Source: Dugong dugon
Lineage: Eukaryota; Chordata; Mammalia; Sirenia; Dugongidae
Assembly (NCBI GenBank): GCA_030035585.1
Contig: CM057464.1
Coordinates: 80,336,919-80,400,918 of the forward strand
Length of the DNA: 64,000 nt
Direction: 5' to 3'
Below are positions 10,481-22,177 of this stretch, in pieces (the first letter of the stretch is position 1; each line of letters starts with the position of its first letter). The notes below the pieces were generated by a model that was given only the letters and a program-made list of their open reading frames with translations, had not been told where the DNA came from and did not search any database. The position numbers and the translations under genes are program-made.

Positions 10481-11577
10481 AAAAACAGAAAAAAAAAAAA
10501 AAAAACAACAAAAAAAGAAACGCCCTCAGGGATTCCTCTGCACATCTGTGCAAGCTGAGGGGGTAGGTTCCAAGCCAAGAAGCACCGGCTGGCCAGAACG
10601 GGCTCCCAAGTCAAGAAAAGGAAAAGAAAACAAACAAATGAACAGAAACTCTGGGATCCCACCAGTGCAGCAGCCCAGACCGGGAAGCAGCTTCACACTC
10701 GAATGGAGCTCCGCAGCCCCTCAGGAAGAAGCAAAGATGGTGCACGGAGCCAGGTATTTGAGTGAAAGGAGGGGGAGGTGGTGAGAGGTAAGGAAGAAAT
10801 CAAAAGAAGCAGAAAAAAAGCAACACCAGCAGCCAACAAATGGCACTTGAGAGCCAGCTAGTGTGGGCTGGTGGAATCCAAGCAGCCAGTGCTTCCTGGA
10901 CAAGAGACTGTCCACGGGAGGAAGAGGAGGCCGAGTGTGGGTGAAGAAGGGTAGGGGGTGGGAAAGCATATACCACAAATTACCGGAGCTCCACAGCCCC
11001 TCAAGAAGAAGCAAAGATGGCACATGGAGCCAGGTATTTGAGCCAAAGGAGGGGAAGGTGGTGAGAGGTAAGGAAGAAATTAAAAGAAGCAGAAAAAAGC
11101 AACACCAGCAGCCAACAAATGGCATTCAGAGAGCCGGCCCGTTCGGGTGTGTGGAATCCAAGCAGCTGGTATTTCCCGAACAAGAGACTGTGGCTGCGGG
11201 AAGCAGAGGAGGCTGAGTGGGGGCAAAGAAGGGTGGGGATGGGAAAGCGTATATTGCAAACTACGGTTGTTTTGTCTCCCGCTGGAAGCTCCATGAAACT
11301 GCTTTCTCGTACCCCCTGTTTGCTGGTGTCCTATAGGAGTCCAAGATGGAGGATCCACGCTGCGTTAGCTGATAGAGGACCTCTGCATGAATCTCTCCTT
11401 GCTCTCCGTTCTCTGTCAGTTTTCTCACTCCATTTGATGCTTGGCTGAGTTATTTTCTCTTCATTTGATGTTTTAGGGTTTCCGGATTGTTGTTTTCTCT
11501 GTTCAGCTTAGTTTTTCAGAGCTTTGCTGTGGAGGGACAGCATGGTGCTTCTGCCTAGAGCGCCATTTTGCCAGGAG
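10481..11577 (-). mobile_element. L1 5' UTR, distal part with 280-bp tandem repeat
   Basis: Continuation of the antisense L1 5' UTR. Two tandem units start at GGAGCTCCGCAGCCCC (10,705) and GGAGCTCCACAGCCCC (10,985), 280 bp apart, and a third unit seems to begin at 11,284 with GGAAGCTCC. Units share AAGAAGCAAAGATGG, CAACACCAGCAGCCAACAAA and a GGTGGTGAGAGGTAAGGAAG block. The right end holds GCGCCATTTTGCC (11,560-11,572), the reverse of a typical L1 5' terminus. Long frames on both strands here are artefacts of the repeat's composition. Confidence 0.75.
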
Positions 11578-12749
11578 TGTTACGATCCTTTTCATTTCTG
11601 TTGAGTTTGTTGTGATATCACCCTGTCATTTCTTATTTGGGTTATTTTCTTCTTCTCCTGTTTTTCTTTTGTCAGTTTGGCCAGTGGTTTGTCAATTTTA
11701 TAGATCTTTTCAAAGAACCAACTTTTGGTCTTTTCAATTCTTTCCATTGTTCTTCTATTCTCTATTTCATTTATTTCTGCTGTCATCTTTATTTGCTTTC
11801 TTCTGGTGCCTGAGGGTTTCTTTTGCTGCTATCTTTCTATTTTTTCAAATTGTAGGGTTAATGTTTTGATTTTCGCCCTTTCTTCATTTTTGATGTGTGC
11901 ATCTATTGCCATAAATTGACATCTAAGCACTGCTTTTGCTATTTCCCAAAGTTTTGGTAAGATGTATTTTCTTTCTCATGTAAGACACTTTTTATTTCAT
12001 TCTTGAATTCTTCTATTACTGAGTAGCTTTAAAGCAAGGTGTTGTTCAGTTTCTGTGTATTCAATTTATTTTCCTTGCTGTTTCTGTTATTGATTTCTAC
12101 TTTTACGGCATTATTATCATTATTATTTTTAGTCTTTAATTGAAAATTTACAGCTCAAGTTAATTTCTCATAAAAAGATTTATACACATATTTTTATGTG
12201 ACACTAGTCGCAATCCCTATAATGTGACAACACACTCCCCCTTACCATCCTGGGTTTCCCATGTCCTGCCAACCAGCTCCTGTCCCTTCCTGCCTTCTCA
12301 TCCTGCCTCCGGACAGGAGCTACCCATTTGGTCTCATGTATCTGCTTGAACTAACAAGCATTTATGGCATTATGATCAGAGAAGATACTTTATATTATAT
12401 CAGTGTTTTGGATCTTGTTACTGATTTGTGGCCTAAAAAGTAGTCTATTCTGCAGAATGTTCCATGTGCATCACAAAAGAATATGTACTTTGCTGGTGTT
12501 GGGTGGAGTGTTCTGTATTTGTCTATGAGGTCGAGTTGGTTGATTGTGCCATTTAGATCTTCTATATTTTTACTGAGCTTCTTTCTAGATGTTTTGACCT
12601 TCATTAAAAGTGGTGTGTTGACTTCTCCTACAGTACTGTGGTACTGTCTGTTTCTTTTCTCAATGCTTCTAGAATTTGTTTTTTGTATTTTGGTGCCCTG
12701 TCATTGGGTGCGTATATATTTGTTGTGGTTATGGATCATAACCGTTTGA
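11578..12749 (-). mobile_element. Older antisense L1 ORF2 fragment
   Basis: The minus strand encodes L1 ORF2 endonuclease-to-RT linker sequence, for example IEKTKSWFFEKIYKIDKPLAKL around 11,650-11,750, homologous to 655-1,555 of the first L1 but clearly diverged from it. It is cut on the left by the 5' end of the first L1 and on the right by truncation at about 12,749. An L1 3'-end fragment splits it at 12,115-12,360. Frames are broken. Confidence 0.85.
12115..12360 (-). mobile_element. Short L1 3'-UTR insertion with TSD
   Basis: A 246-bp insert flanked by a near-identical 13-bp repeat, TTTACGGCATTAT (12,102-12,114) and TTTATGGCATTAT (12,361-12,373). On the minus strand it reads a 3'-UTR-like sequence with a GGGGGAGTGTGTTGTCACAT motif and ends in an A-rich tail of AAT type (left side), so it is a severely 5'-truncated LINE insertion. 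I recall this 3' UTR from elephant L1s; the exact subfamily is not checked. Confidence 0.75.
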
Positions 12750-12812
12750 AGACATTCTGTGTGGGGTCACCATGAGTCGGAGGCCCACTCCACGGCATCT
12801 AATAACAACAAG
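12750..12812 (+). mobile_element. AfroSINE/RTE 3'-end fragment
   Basis: Only the shared 3' end is present (GGGGTCACCATGAGTCGGAG then CATCTAATAACAACAAGAG). Too short to tell SINE from RTE. Confidence 0.7.
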
Positions 12813-12930
12813 AGAAATGTAAGTGCTTAATGGTCTTCATCTAAAAGAAAGTCTTCCAGCACATCCTAAAAAAGCATGTGTTACTTCTTAAAATTCTTTT
12901 TAAGGTCAAAAGTATATAATGATTCATTAT

Positions 12931-13340
12931 ATTATTATTGTCATTGTTAGTTGCCTTTGAGTCAATTCTGACTCATGGCAACCCTATGTGTTATAGAATA
13001 CAACTGCTCCATGGGGTTTTCTTGGTTGTAATCTTAACAGAGAAGGTCCCTAAATGGTACAAATGGTTTGCACTCAACTGCTATCCTAAAGGTTGGTGGT
13101 TTGAACTCACCCAGCTGTACCATAGAAGATAGGCATGGCTATCTGCTTCCATTAAGATTATAGCCAAGAAAATCCCATGGAGTAGTTTTACTCTGTAGCA
13201 CGTTATTGTCATGAGTTGAAATCAACTTGGTGGCAACTAACAACAATCTTAACAGAAGCAGATCACCAGGACCTTTCTTCAGCAGTACCACTGGGTAGGT
13301 TCAAACCAAGAAACTTTATGTTAGCAGTTCAATTAAAAAA
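12931..13340 (-). mobile_element. AfroSINE, minus strand, split by a nested AfroSINE
   Basis: Left part 12,931-13,041 has the 3' half (TTGAGTCAATTCTGACTCAT), right part 13,245-13,340 the remainder down to the tRNA-like head. Between them sits a plus-strand SINE. The duplicated AATCTTAACAGA at 13,030 and 13,245 marks the nested insertion. Confidence 0.82.
13042..13244 (+). mobile_element. AfroSINE, plus strand, nested
   Basis: Starts GGTCCCTAAATGGTACAAAT, has a degenerate box B (GGTTTGAACTCAC) and ends with the RTE-like tail GGTGGCAACTAACAAC. Direct repeats AATCTTAACAGA flank it. Confidence 0.85.
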
Positions 13341-13414
13341 ATGTGCACCCTAAAGACCTCCATTGTATTTTAAGACTACATTATTATATAACACTACAAT
13401 ACCACTACATTATA

Positions 13415-14145
13415 CAGTATATATGCTTTGCTGAAGATCAAAGACTACAACCTTCAGTATGGATTATACCTCAAAATAAAGAAAACAAATATCCTCACAA
13501 CAGGACCAATAAGCAGCATAACGATAAATGGAGAAAAGATTGAAGTTGTTAAGGATTTCATTTTACTTGCATCCACAATCAATGCTCATGGAAGCAGCAG
13601 TCAAATCAAATGACATATTCCATTTGGCAAATCTGCTGCAAAAGACCTCTTTAAAGTGTTAAAAAGCACAGATGTCACTTTGAAGACTAAGGTGTGCCTG
13701 ACTCAAGCCATGGCATTTTCAATTGCCTCATATGCATAAAAATGCTGGACAATGAATAAGGAAGATCAAAGAAGAATTGATGCCTTTGAATTATGGTGTC
13801 AGCGAAGAATATTGAATATATCACAGACTGCCAGAAGAATAAACAAATCATTCCTGGAAGAAGTACAGCCAGAATGTTCTTTAGAAGCAAGGATGGTGAG
13901 ACTACGTCTCATGTACTTGGGACACGTTATGAGGAAGGATCGGTCCCTTGATAAGAACATAATGCTTGGTAAAGTAGAGGGTCAGTGAAAAAGAGGAAGA
14001 CCCTCAACACAGTGGATGAAACAGTGTGCTCAAACATAGCAACGATTGTGAGGATGGAGCAGGACCAGGCAGTGTTTCATTCTGTTTTATATAGGGTCGC
14101 TATGAGTTGGAACTGACTTGCTGCCACCTAACAACATACAGTACA
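13415..14145 (+). mobile_element. RTE LINE 3' fragment, plus strand
   Basis: 5'-truncated RTE element of the afrotherian RTE1 type. It encodes the part after the reverse transcriptase active site, for example RRIDAFELWCQRRILNIS and MVRLRLMYLGHVMRKD around 13,770-13,945, and ends with the shared tail CTGCCACCTAACAACAT. The same segments occur in the near full-length copies at 15.8-18.9 kb and 23.5-26.7 kb. Stops and frameshifts are present. Confidence 0.88.
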
Positions 14146-14192
14146 TACAGTATTATTACATAACATGACACTACAATGCTCCATTATTACAT

Positions 14193-14364
14193 TAAAAAAA
14201 AGAAAACAAAACCCCGTTGCCATCGAGTCAATTTCAACTCACAGCAATCCTACAGGACAGAATATAACTGTCCCATAGGGTTTCCAAGGAGTGGCTGGTA
14301 GATTTGAACTGCCGACCTTTTGGTTAGCAGCTGAACTCTTAACCACTGTGCCACCAGTGCTCCA
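14193..14364 (-). mobile_element. AfroSINE, minus strand
   Basis: Complete-looking copy with the tRNA-like head at its right end (TTAACCACTGTGCCACCAG). Target-site duplication CCATTATTACAT at 14,181-14,192 and 14,365-14,376. Confidence 0.9.
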
Positions 14365-14379
14365 CCATTATTACATAAT

Positions 14380-15755
14380 ACTATATAAATAATAATGAAA
14401 TAAACAACTTTATTTAAAAAAATTTGCATTGGACAAGTAAAAGAGAGACTTGCTTTGTAGAAAAATAAATTTTATCTACCTAGCCTCTCAAGATTCAAAT
14501 ACAATCCTTACAAAGATAATGGATAATAATATTGTATGTGGTTCATAGAATAATTTTACGTTTCACACATTAGCTTGCAGGTTCAAAATCTCTTCATATT
14601 TTACATAAATAGATACTAGTTTCTTAGATTCATGTTATTATATGTGGATTAACTTAAACTATGCTTTATAGAAAAATGTGTCAGAAGCATAAAACCATGG
14701 ATAACTTTACCCATTAACATTGAATAACTGTATGGGCACAATATTAATTTAACACTGTGATGAACTTGTAGACCCTCCTAAAAACCTTTTACTATGTCCT
14801 GCTGTTCAGTTGACAGATTCTATTACCAAAATATAAAAGAGAAGCCTTTAAGGTTTAATTAATTTGGTAATCTTTTATTTTGTAAACAAAATTAGAACAA
14901 TGACATTGGACCCTGTGCCCTCAATATTTCACAGTATTTCCCAATTAGCATTCTAAATTGTACGATATTAACAGATTAAAATAGATTACATGATTGACCT
15001 TTCCAATGTGTTTTATTATTTTCCTCTGCCTTCCCATTGCTATGCCTTGTGAGTTCCTATTTTATAGAGCAGGTTACATTAAGCTGTGCTTTCAAAGCAA
15101 TATAATGCTTGGTAGGGGATCTTTGCTAATTAAGAGTTTCCTGGGCAGGAACCCTAGTGAAAACATTTAGCATTCTTACCAACTAAACAATATATGCTAG
15201 AAATGATATCTTTACAAAGTCACAACTTTCAGAAGTTTTGCAGAAAGGGTGTCATGACTTGAACGCCAGATACATTTCTGTTTATTCAAATTAGGGAAAG
15301 TAAACCTGACTTTAGTCTCATCTGCAAATGTAGATTAAAACTGTATTTCTATGCTAGGAGAGATTATCGGAGTATGGAGGTACAGGGGTACTAATTCATC
15401 AAGTACCCTCCAAAAATTAATATATTTTAAATTAAGATAGTTCAAGGGCTCAGATTCATTCAAACCAATTATCAATAGTCTGCTTTAGGAACATAAACTC
15501 AGGATAAATCTGGAGCTTACGTGTGTATAAAGTGCCATTTTAACGTTCGTTGTGTCGTTAGCAACATAAAGACAACACAGTATTCTCAGTCTCTTTCTAC
15601 TAAAACTAAAAACAATAAAACATTCTGTCAGTCATGATTCAGCAAGCTATATCATTTATACACAGACAAAAAAGAAAGTCTCTCTCTTTTTTTTATCTTG
15701 GGCCCTGATTGTCACACAACACCTTTTCTCTTACATAGGTGACACGTTTATTTTT
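14380..15755. other. AT-rich intronic sequence, nothing recognised
   Basis: No frame, RNA gene or repeat family that I can name. Composition is uniform and AT-rich. Confidence 0.6.
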
Positions 15756-15756
15756 T

Positions 15757-18700
15757 GTTCTTGTTAGATGTCTTCAAGTCAGTTCCAACTCACAGTGACT
15801 CTATATACAACAGAATGAAACACTTTCCAGTCCTGCACCACCCTTACAATTATTGTTATGCTTGAGCCTGTTGTTGTAGCCACTGTGTCAATCCATCTCA
15901 TTGAGGGTCTTCCTCTTTTTCACTGACCTTATATTTTACCAAGCATTATGTCCTTCTCCAGGGACTGGTCCCTCCTGATAACATGTCCAAAATATGTGAG
16001 ACAAAGTCTTGCCATCCTCACTTCTAAGGAGCATTCTGGCTGTACTTCTTCCAAGACAGATTTGTTTGTTCTTCTGGCAGTCCATGGTATATTCAATATG
16101 CTTCGCCAACACCGTAATTCAAAGGCATCAATTCTTCTTTGGTCTGCCTTATTCACTGCCCAGCTTTCACGTGCGTATGAAGAGATTGAAAACACCATGG
16201 CTTGGTCAGGTGCACCTTAGTCCTTAAAGTAACATCTTTGTTTTTTAACACTTTAAAGAGGTCCTTTGCAGCAGACTTGCCCAATGCAATGAACAGTTTG
16301 ATTTCTTGACTGTTGCTTGGGTGTTGATTGTGGATCCAAGTAAAATGAAATCCTTGACAAATTCAATATTTTCTCCATTTATCATGACGTTGCTTATTGG
16401 TCTAGTTGTGAGGAATTTTGTTTTCTTTATATTGAGGAGTAATCCATACTGAAGGCTATGGTCTTTGATTTTCGTCAGTAAGTACTTCAAGTCCTCTTCA
16501 CTATCTGCAAGCATGGTCCTGTCATCTGCATATCTCAGGCTGTTAATGAGTCTTCCTCCAATCCTGATGCCGCATTCTTCTTCATATAATCCAGCTTCTT
16601 GGATTTTCTGCTCAGGATACAGATAGAATAAGTATGAGGAAAAGATACAACTCTGATGCCTACCTTTCTTGACTTTAAACCATGCAGTATCCGCTTGTTC
16701 TGTTGAGCAAATGCTTTTTTTTCTTGCTCTATGTACAGGTTCTGCATGAGCACTATTAAGTGTTCTGGAATTTCCATTCTTTGCAGTGTTATCCATAATT
16801 TGTTATGATCCACGCAGTCGAATGCCTTTGCATAGTCAATAGAATACAGGTAAACATATTTCTGGTATTATCCGCTTTCAGACAAGACACATCTGATATC
16901 AGCAACGATATCCCTTGCATCATGTCCTCTTCTGAATCTGGCTTGATCTTCTGGCAGTTCCCTGTCGATGTATTGCTACAATTGCTTTTGAAGGATCTTC
17001 AGCAAAATTTTACTTGTGTGTGATATTAATGATACTGTTTGACAATTTACTAATTCTGTTGGATCATCTTTCTTTGGAATGGGCACAAATATGGATCCCT
17101 TTCAGTCCGTTGGCCAGGAAGCTGTCTTCCAAATTTCTTGGCATAGATGAGTAAGCACGTCCAGCGCCACATCTTTTTGTTGAAACATCTCAATTGGTAT
17201 TCTGTCAATACCTGGAACCTTGTTTATTGCAAATACCTTCAGTGCAGCTTGGACCTCTTCCTTCAGTACCATCAGTTTTTGATTATATGCTACTTTCTGA
17301 AATGATTGAATGTTGATTAATTCTTTTTGGAACAGTGACTCTGTGTATACCTTCCATCTTCTTTTGACCCTTCCTGAGTCATTCAATATTTTCTCCGTAC
17401 AATCCATCAATATTGCAACTCGAGACTTGAATTTTTTCTTCAGTTCTTTCAGCTTGAAAAATGCTGAGCATGTTTTCCCTTTTCATTTTCTATCTCCAGA
17501 TCTTTGCATATTTCATTATAATACTTTACTTTGCCTTCTCAAGCCACCCCTTGTAATCTTCTGTTCAGTTCTTTGACTTCATTATTTCTTCCTTTTGCTT
17601 TAGCTACTCTGCATTCAAGAGCAACTTCCAGAGTCTCTTCTGACATTCATTTTGGTCTTTTCTTTCTTTCTTGTCTTTTTAGTGATTTTTTGCTTTCTTC
17701 ATGTATAATGTCCTTGATGTCATTTCACAACTCGTCTGGTCTTTGTTCATTAGTCTTAATGCTGTTCTTGAGAAGGTCTCTAAATTCAGATGGGATATAC
17801 TCAAGGCTGTATTTTGGCTCCCATGTACTTGTTCTAATTTTTTTCAGCTTCAACTTGAACTTGCATATGAGCAATTGATGGTTCGTTCCACGGTCAGCCC
17901 CTGGCCTTGTTCTGACTGATGATATTGAGCTTTTCCATCATCTCTTTCCACAGATGTAGTCTGTCTGATTCCTGGGTATTCCATCTGGTGAGGTTCACAT
18001 GTATAGTAGCCATTTATGTTGGTGAAAAAAGGTATTGGCAATGAAGAAGTACTGATATGCAAGATTCTATCATGCAATCTCCTGCATCATTTCCATCACA
18101 AGGCCATATTTTCTAACAACTGATCCTTCTTCTTTGTTTCCAACTTTCACATTCCAATTGCCAGTAATTATCAATGCATTTGATTGCATGTTTTATCAAT
18201 TTTATACTGTAGCAGTTGGTAAAAATCTTCAATTTCTTCACGTTTGACCGTAGTGGTTGGTGCGTAAATTTGAATAATAGTTGTATTAACTTGTCCTCCT
18301 TGTAGGCATATGGATATTATCCTATCACTGACAGCATTTGCAAATCCTGAAATGTTCTGTTCAATGATGAATGCAATGCCATTCCTCTTCAATTTGTCAT
18401 TCCCAGCATAGGAGACCTTAAGATTGTTTGATTCAAAATGGCCAATACCAGTCCATTTCAGCTCACTAACACCTAGGATACTGATGTTTATGTGTTCCAT
18501 TTCATTTTTGATGACTTCCAATTTTCCTAGATTCATACTTCGTACATTCCACGTTCTTATTATTAATGGATGTTTGCAGCTGTTATTTATTTTGAATCAT
18601 GCCACATCAGCAAGCGAAGGTCTGAAAGCTTAATTCCATCCACACCATTAAGGTTGACTCTACTTTGAGGGGGCAGCTCTTCTCTAGCTGTATTTTGAGT

Positions 18701-18955
18701 GCCTTCCAACTTGAGGGGCTCATCTTAGAGCACTATATCAGACAATGTTCCACTGCTATTCATAACATTTTCACTGGCCAATTTTTTCAGAAGTAGACTG
18801 CCAGGTCCTTTTTCCTAGTCTTTCTTGGTCTGGAAGCTCTGCTGAGACCTCTCTGCTAAGGATGACTCTGCTGGTATTTGAAATACCCATGGCAAAGCTT
18901 CCACTATCACAGCAACATGCAAGGCACCACAGTACAACAAACTGACAGGCACGTG
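15757..18955 (-). mobile_element. Near full-length RTE LINE, minus strand
   Basis: A 3.2-kb RTE element (RTE1_LA/BovB-like clade) encoding, in broken frames, an AP-like endonuclease and a reverse transcriptase. Read on the minus strand: the 5' region near 18,950, endonuclease at 18,536-18,171 with GVSELKWTGIGHF and IIQIYAPTT, a linker, RT fingers at 17,410-17,102 with INKVPGIDRIPIEMFQ, the palm active site RYADDRTMLADSEEDLKYLL at about 16,505-16,565, and the C-terminal part at 16,198-15,929. The 3' tail is shared with the SINEs. Several frameshifts make it dead. It pairs with an inverted relative at 23,478-26,655. Confidence 0.92.
16245..16796 (-). pseudogene. RTE reverse transcriptase palm fragment
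   Basis: A 183-residue open frame, the longest left in this RTE. It starts in the fingers/palm junction and includes YADD near residues 89-92, followed by a KDHSLQYGLLLNIKKTKFL block characteristic of RTE elements. It is out of frame with both the upstream fingers domain and the downstream C-terminal part, so it is a piece of the decayed ORF and not a gene. Confidence 0.85.
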
Positions 18956-18989
18956 GAATCCTATTCTCAATTACCACATCTTTCCCTTC

Positions 18990-19704
18990 CAACAGGTATG
19001 ATAAAGAACATTTTTAGAACTTAAGATATCATTTTACGTTAGCAAACATCATGTGAGAAAATATAGATTTAGAATGAGAAATAAATACAATGTTTTTCAT
19101 GGGAACATATATGACCTTTTGGGCCAATATATAAGTGTATACTTATAGACGTTTTTTCTTGGCACTTCAATGAATTTTATATTATAGCGTTATTCAAAAA
19201 CCACTTTTTTTTTTCAAATTTATACTAAAACTAATGTACTATCATTTCTAATTAAACAGTCTTTAGAAAACTGTTGGATGGGAGAGACAAATTCATCAAG
19301 AACTATACAATTTTAATAAATACAATGGAGATATGATAATGAGATTTTCAACATGAGTAAGGCAAACAGTTAAACCACTTGCTACCTCCTATCACATTTG
19401 AATCGAGTATTGTCAGAATTTAAGTAGCTTGAAGAAAATAATCTTTTCTACTTAGGCTCCAAATATCCTTTAAATGAATAGACAAATATTATTAAAATAT
19501 TTAAGGGAGTAAAGTGGAGAAAGTATCAAAATAAACTGATAATTTGGTCATTACACAGTCTATTTCTGAGAAGTATCCATATATATATATACACACATAT
19601 GTATATATGGTGAAAATGCAAATATATATAGTGGCACTTTTATCAATATAATAGTTATAAATGTTCAGAATAATAATGCTGAGGCATTATAATATCCTCA
19701 AATG
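18990..19704. other. AT-rich intronic sequence
   Basis: Nothing recognised beyond a short TA/CA microsatellite at about 19,577-19,610. Confidence 0.55.
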
Positions 19705-19716
19705 CCCTTTGACTCA

Positions 19717-19872
19717 AAAAAACAAACAACAAAAAAACCTTCTCATTGTCATTGAGTCAATTCTGACTCATAACGACCCTATAGGGCAGAGTAGAACTGA
19801 CCCATAGGGATTCCATGGAGTGACTGGTGGGTTAGAATAGCCTGAGCTGTTAACCACTGTGCCACCAGGGCT
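19717..19872 (-). mobile_element. AfroSINE, minus strand
   Basis: Target-site duplication CCCTTTGACTCA (19,705-19,716) and CCCTTTGACTTA (19,873-19,884). Tail GAGTCAATTCTGACTCATAA on the left, tRNA-like head on the right. Confidence 0.9.
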
Positions 19873-19915
19873 CCCTTTGACTTAGAGACTGTTACCTTAT
19901 GTTCAGAACAATTAT

Positions 19916-19916
<1 letters not shown>

Positions 19917-19975
<59 letters not shown>

Positions 19976-19985
19976 ATATGTATAT
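19917..19985. repeat. (TA)n microsatellite
   Basis: About 25 TA units passing into TG/TA mixed repeats. Confidence 0.95.
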
Positions 19986-20451
19986 TTCAATTCATATTTG
20001 ATAATTTGCTCAATTATTATTGACCAGATCCTATATGAAAACTTTGTTGGATTATAAAAATAAATAAGAAATAATCTCCATCCTTAAAAAGTAGATTTCT
20101 TAGTAATGTTTATATAAATTAACAAAACAAACTATGGTTACGTCGTAAGAGGAATAAAAATGTGCTGTGGGAATTTAGAGGAAATAAATACTTATTATTT
20201 CTAATCCACAGTTTTAATTCTTCAGTATATCCTATTATCTAACCATTAGACAGAGAAGGTATAAGTACCTAAATAGTTTAGATATTCACAAGCATTTGTA
20301 TTGGTAAATGAGAATAAATCTGTGGGTCTGGATGTATATCAATTTGAACTAATTTGCTTGGTGGGAAACAATACGAAGTCATGGCTCATAATATAAAAGG
20401 CACCATATTTATAGTTAAAAGTCCTGGGCTAAATGATGTTCTGTCTCTTAC

Positions 20452-20620
20452 CCATGCTGCCATCTAGTCAATTCTGACTCATAGCAACCCCATAGGGTTT
20501 CCAAGGCTGTAAATCTCTGGGGATGCAGATTATTACATCTTTCTTCCACGGAGCCACTGGTGGTTTCGAACTGCCTGCCTTTAGATTAGCAGCCAATCAC
20601 TTTAACCACTGTTCAACCCA
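20452..20620 (-). mobile_element. AfroSINE, minus strand, diverged
   Basis: TAGTCAATTCTGACTCATAG at the left, a degraded tRNA-like head near 20,590-20,620. Confidence 0.8.
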
Positions 20621-21940
20621 TAATTTTGATCATGTCTATATTAATAGGAAACACACATATACACTAACAATGAACATTAGACATCTAAACTATGTCTATA
20701 GACTCATCTTGCACAAGTTAGAAAAGTGCAAAGATACAGAAGTTTGAAAGGTTTTGACAGTTCCACACAACTGGTATTGTTGTGGTCTGACTAAAAATCT
20801 GGTACATAGCATGGTGAAATTGCAAATATTGGAAACATATAAGACTTTTCAAATGAGGATTTAGTTAACATTTCCTTTTTTTTTTAGGTTGTTATTAGAA
20901 ATATAAGTTTGATAAGAAAAAAAAAACTTTACTATGAAGGATGAATTGGTTGGACAAATGACTAGAAAACAAAGATGACTGAGGTGTTGTGAAGATCTGA
21001 AACAACACAAGGAATCTTCAGGAGAGGATATGTGTAAGAGAGAAGTAAGGCAGGAAGTATGTATATAGGTGTTTTAGGTTGGATTTCTCTGGATCAGACC
21101 CTTAAGTCCACAAGTAATTTACTAGGAAAGTGCTCTCAGGGGAGACTGGCAAATAAATGGAGAAATCAGAACATGAAGAGGAAGATCAGTTAGGGTGTGA
21201 TCTCAGACTAGATTTAATGTAATAGCTATGTGAACGGGGAGTATATAAAATATGAGAATATGAAGTTTTAAAAAGAATAAAACAAGGAATAAAAAAAATA
21301 GCAATAAATTCAAATATCCAACAAATAAGCTAAAAAATGCAGAGCCTTATAAATAATAATCAGTGACTTTAAAAATGTGTAAATTGTTGGTCTAGGCCTA
21401 AAAAATTGGAAGTATATTTATTATAAATTAATAAAGTTATAATTAATCTTAACAGGTCTAGTATATAAAAATATAAAAAACTTCTAAATTAATTTTATAA
21501 AACTAGCACCAAACTGAGACTTTCATTTGATATTTCTTCTGTTTTTTTATATAAAAGTAGATCCAAGGTAGCTGGAATTCTGTGATCAAATGAGCCTTGC
21601 CAAAAATATTCCTTTTTGAAAAATGATTAAACAGAGGAATTGAGATATTTTGATTTCCTTTCACCAGTGTTTGAAGTTATTTTCTAGGGATTCACAAGCA
21701 AATAAATGAATACTATTTACTCCTTAATTAATAGTCTGATTTGGGAAATCAAGGAAGAAATAAACAAGGGAAGAACATATTTTTTAATTTGGATTTCTTT
21801 AGGCTATTATAGATTTTTAAAATGAGCATGCTTTCTATTCATTTGATCTAGTTATTTTTATCATGGAAATGGAGCTCAAGTCTCAAGATATTGGGATGTG
21901 TGTCACAGAATGACAAGTTCTCACAAGGGGAAGATAGGAA
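20620..21940. other. Intronic sequence, nothing firmly recognised
   Basis: A stretch around 21,070-21,200 (GGTTGGATTTCTCTGGATCA) looks like a worn ancient repeat, but I cannot name it with confidence. Confidence 0.5.
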
Positions 21941-21949
21941 GTGCCTCTA

Positions 21950-22060
21950 AGTTGAGGTTGCCAGATTTAACAAATAAAAAGACAGGATGCATAGTTAAAT
22001 TTGAATTTCAGATAAAGAATAATTTTTAGCATAACTAGTCCAAAATATTGCATTAAGCTT
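21950..22060. repeat. Ancient interspersed repeat relic
   Basis: GGTTGCCAGATTTAACAAAT followed by TAAATTTGAATTTCAGATAA is a sequence block I know from many eutherian genomes, probably the 3' region of an old L1. Family name not certain. Confidence 0.5.
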
Positions 22061-22084
22061 TTCATATTGATGTCCTAGTCACAC

Positions 22085-22177
22085 TTCAGACCTATTTAAT
22101 CAGGGAATAAGGCATCTGCTTTGTTTGAAATTTCACAGTGATTCTAATGTGCTGCCGACATTGAGAATCACTATGTT
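22085..22177 (+). repeat. MER5-like DNA transposon relic
   Basis: GTGATTCTAATGTGCTGCCG then TGAGAATCACT resembles the terminal part of MER5 (hAT-Charlie) elements. Confidence 0.55.

Larger units (their letters stand above)
1..11577 (-). mobile_element. Antisense L1 LINE, interrupted by later insertions
   Basis: Read on the minus strand this is an L1 non-LTR retrotransposon: 5' UTR on the right (3,880-4,625 plus 10,481-11,577), ORF1 remnants (about 3,860-2,690), an inter-ORF spacer (about 2,690-2,350) and ORF2 (2,348 down past position 1). The 3' end lies outside the window, so the element cannot be sized and its target-site duplication is not visible. The 5' end is placed near 11,577 because the minus strand there reads into a typical L1 start containing AAAATGGCGC and because a second, different L1 ORF2 fragment begins immediately after it. 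Two later insertions split it: a solo LTR at 1,692-2,151 and a retroviral mRNA copy at 4,626-10,468. Frames are broken throughout, so it is inactive. Family membership is certain; the subfamily is not determined. Confidence 0.9.

Noticed and set aside
10705..11284. Regular repeats that could suggest a satellite or a CRISPR-like array
   Set aside because: Only two to three long units inside an L1 5' UTR; the genome is mammalian.
10090..11448. Overlapping ORFs on both strands, some proline- or serine-rich
   Set aside because: They fall in LTR and L1 5' UTR repeats, repeat with the 280-bp unit, and have no domain.
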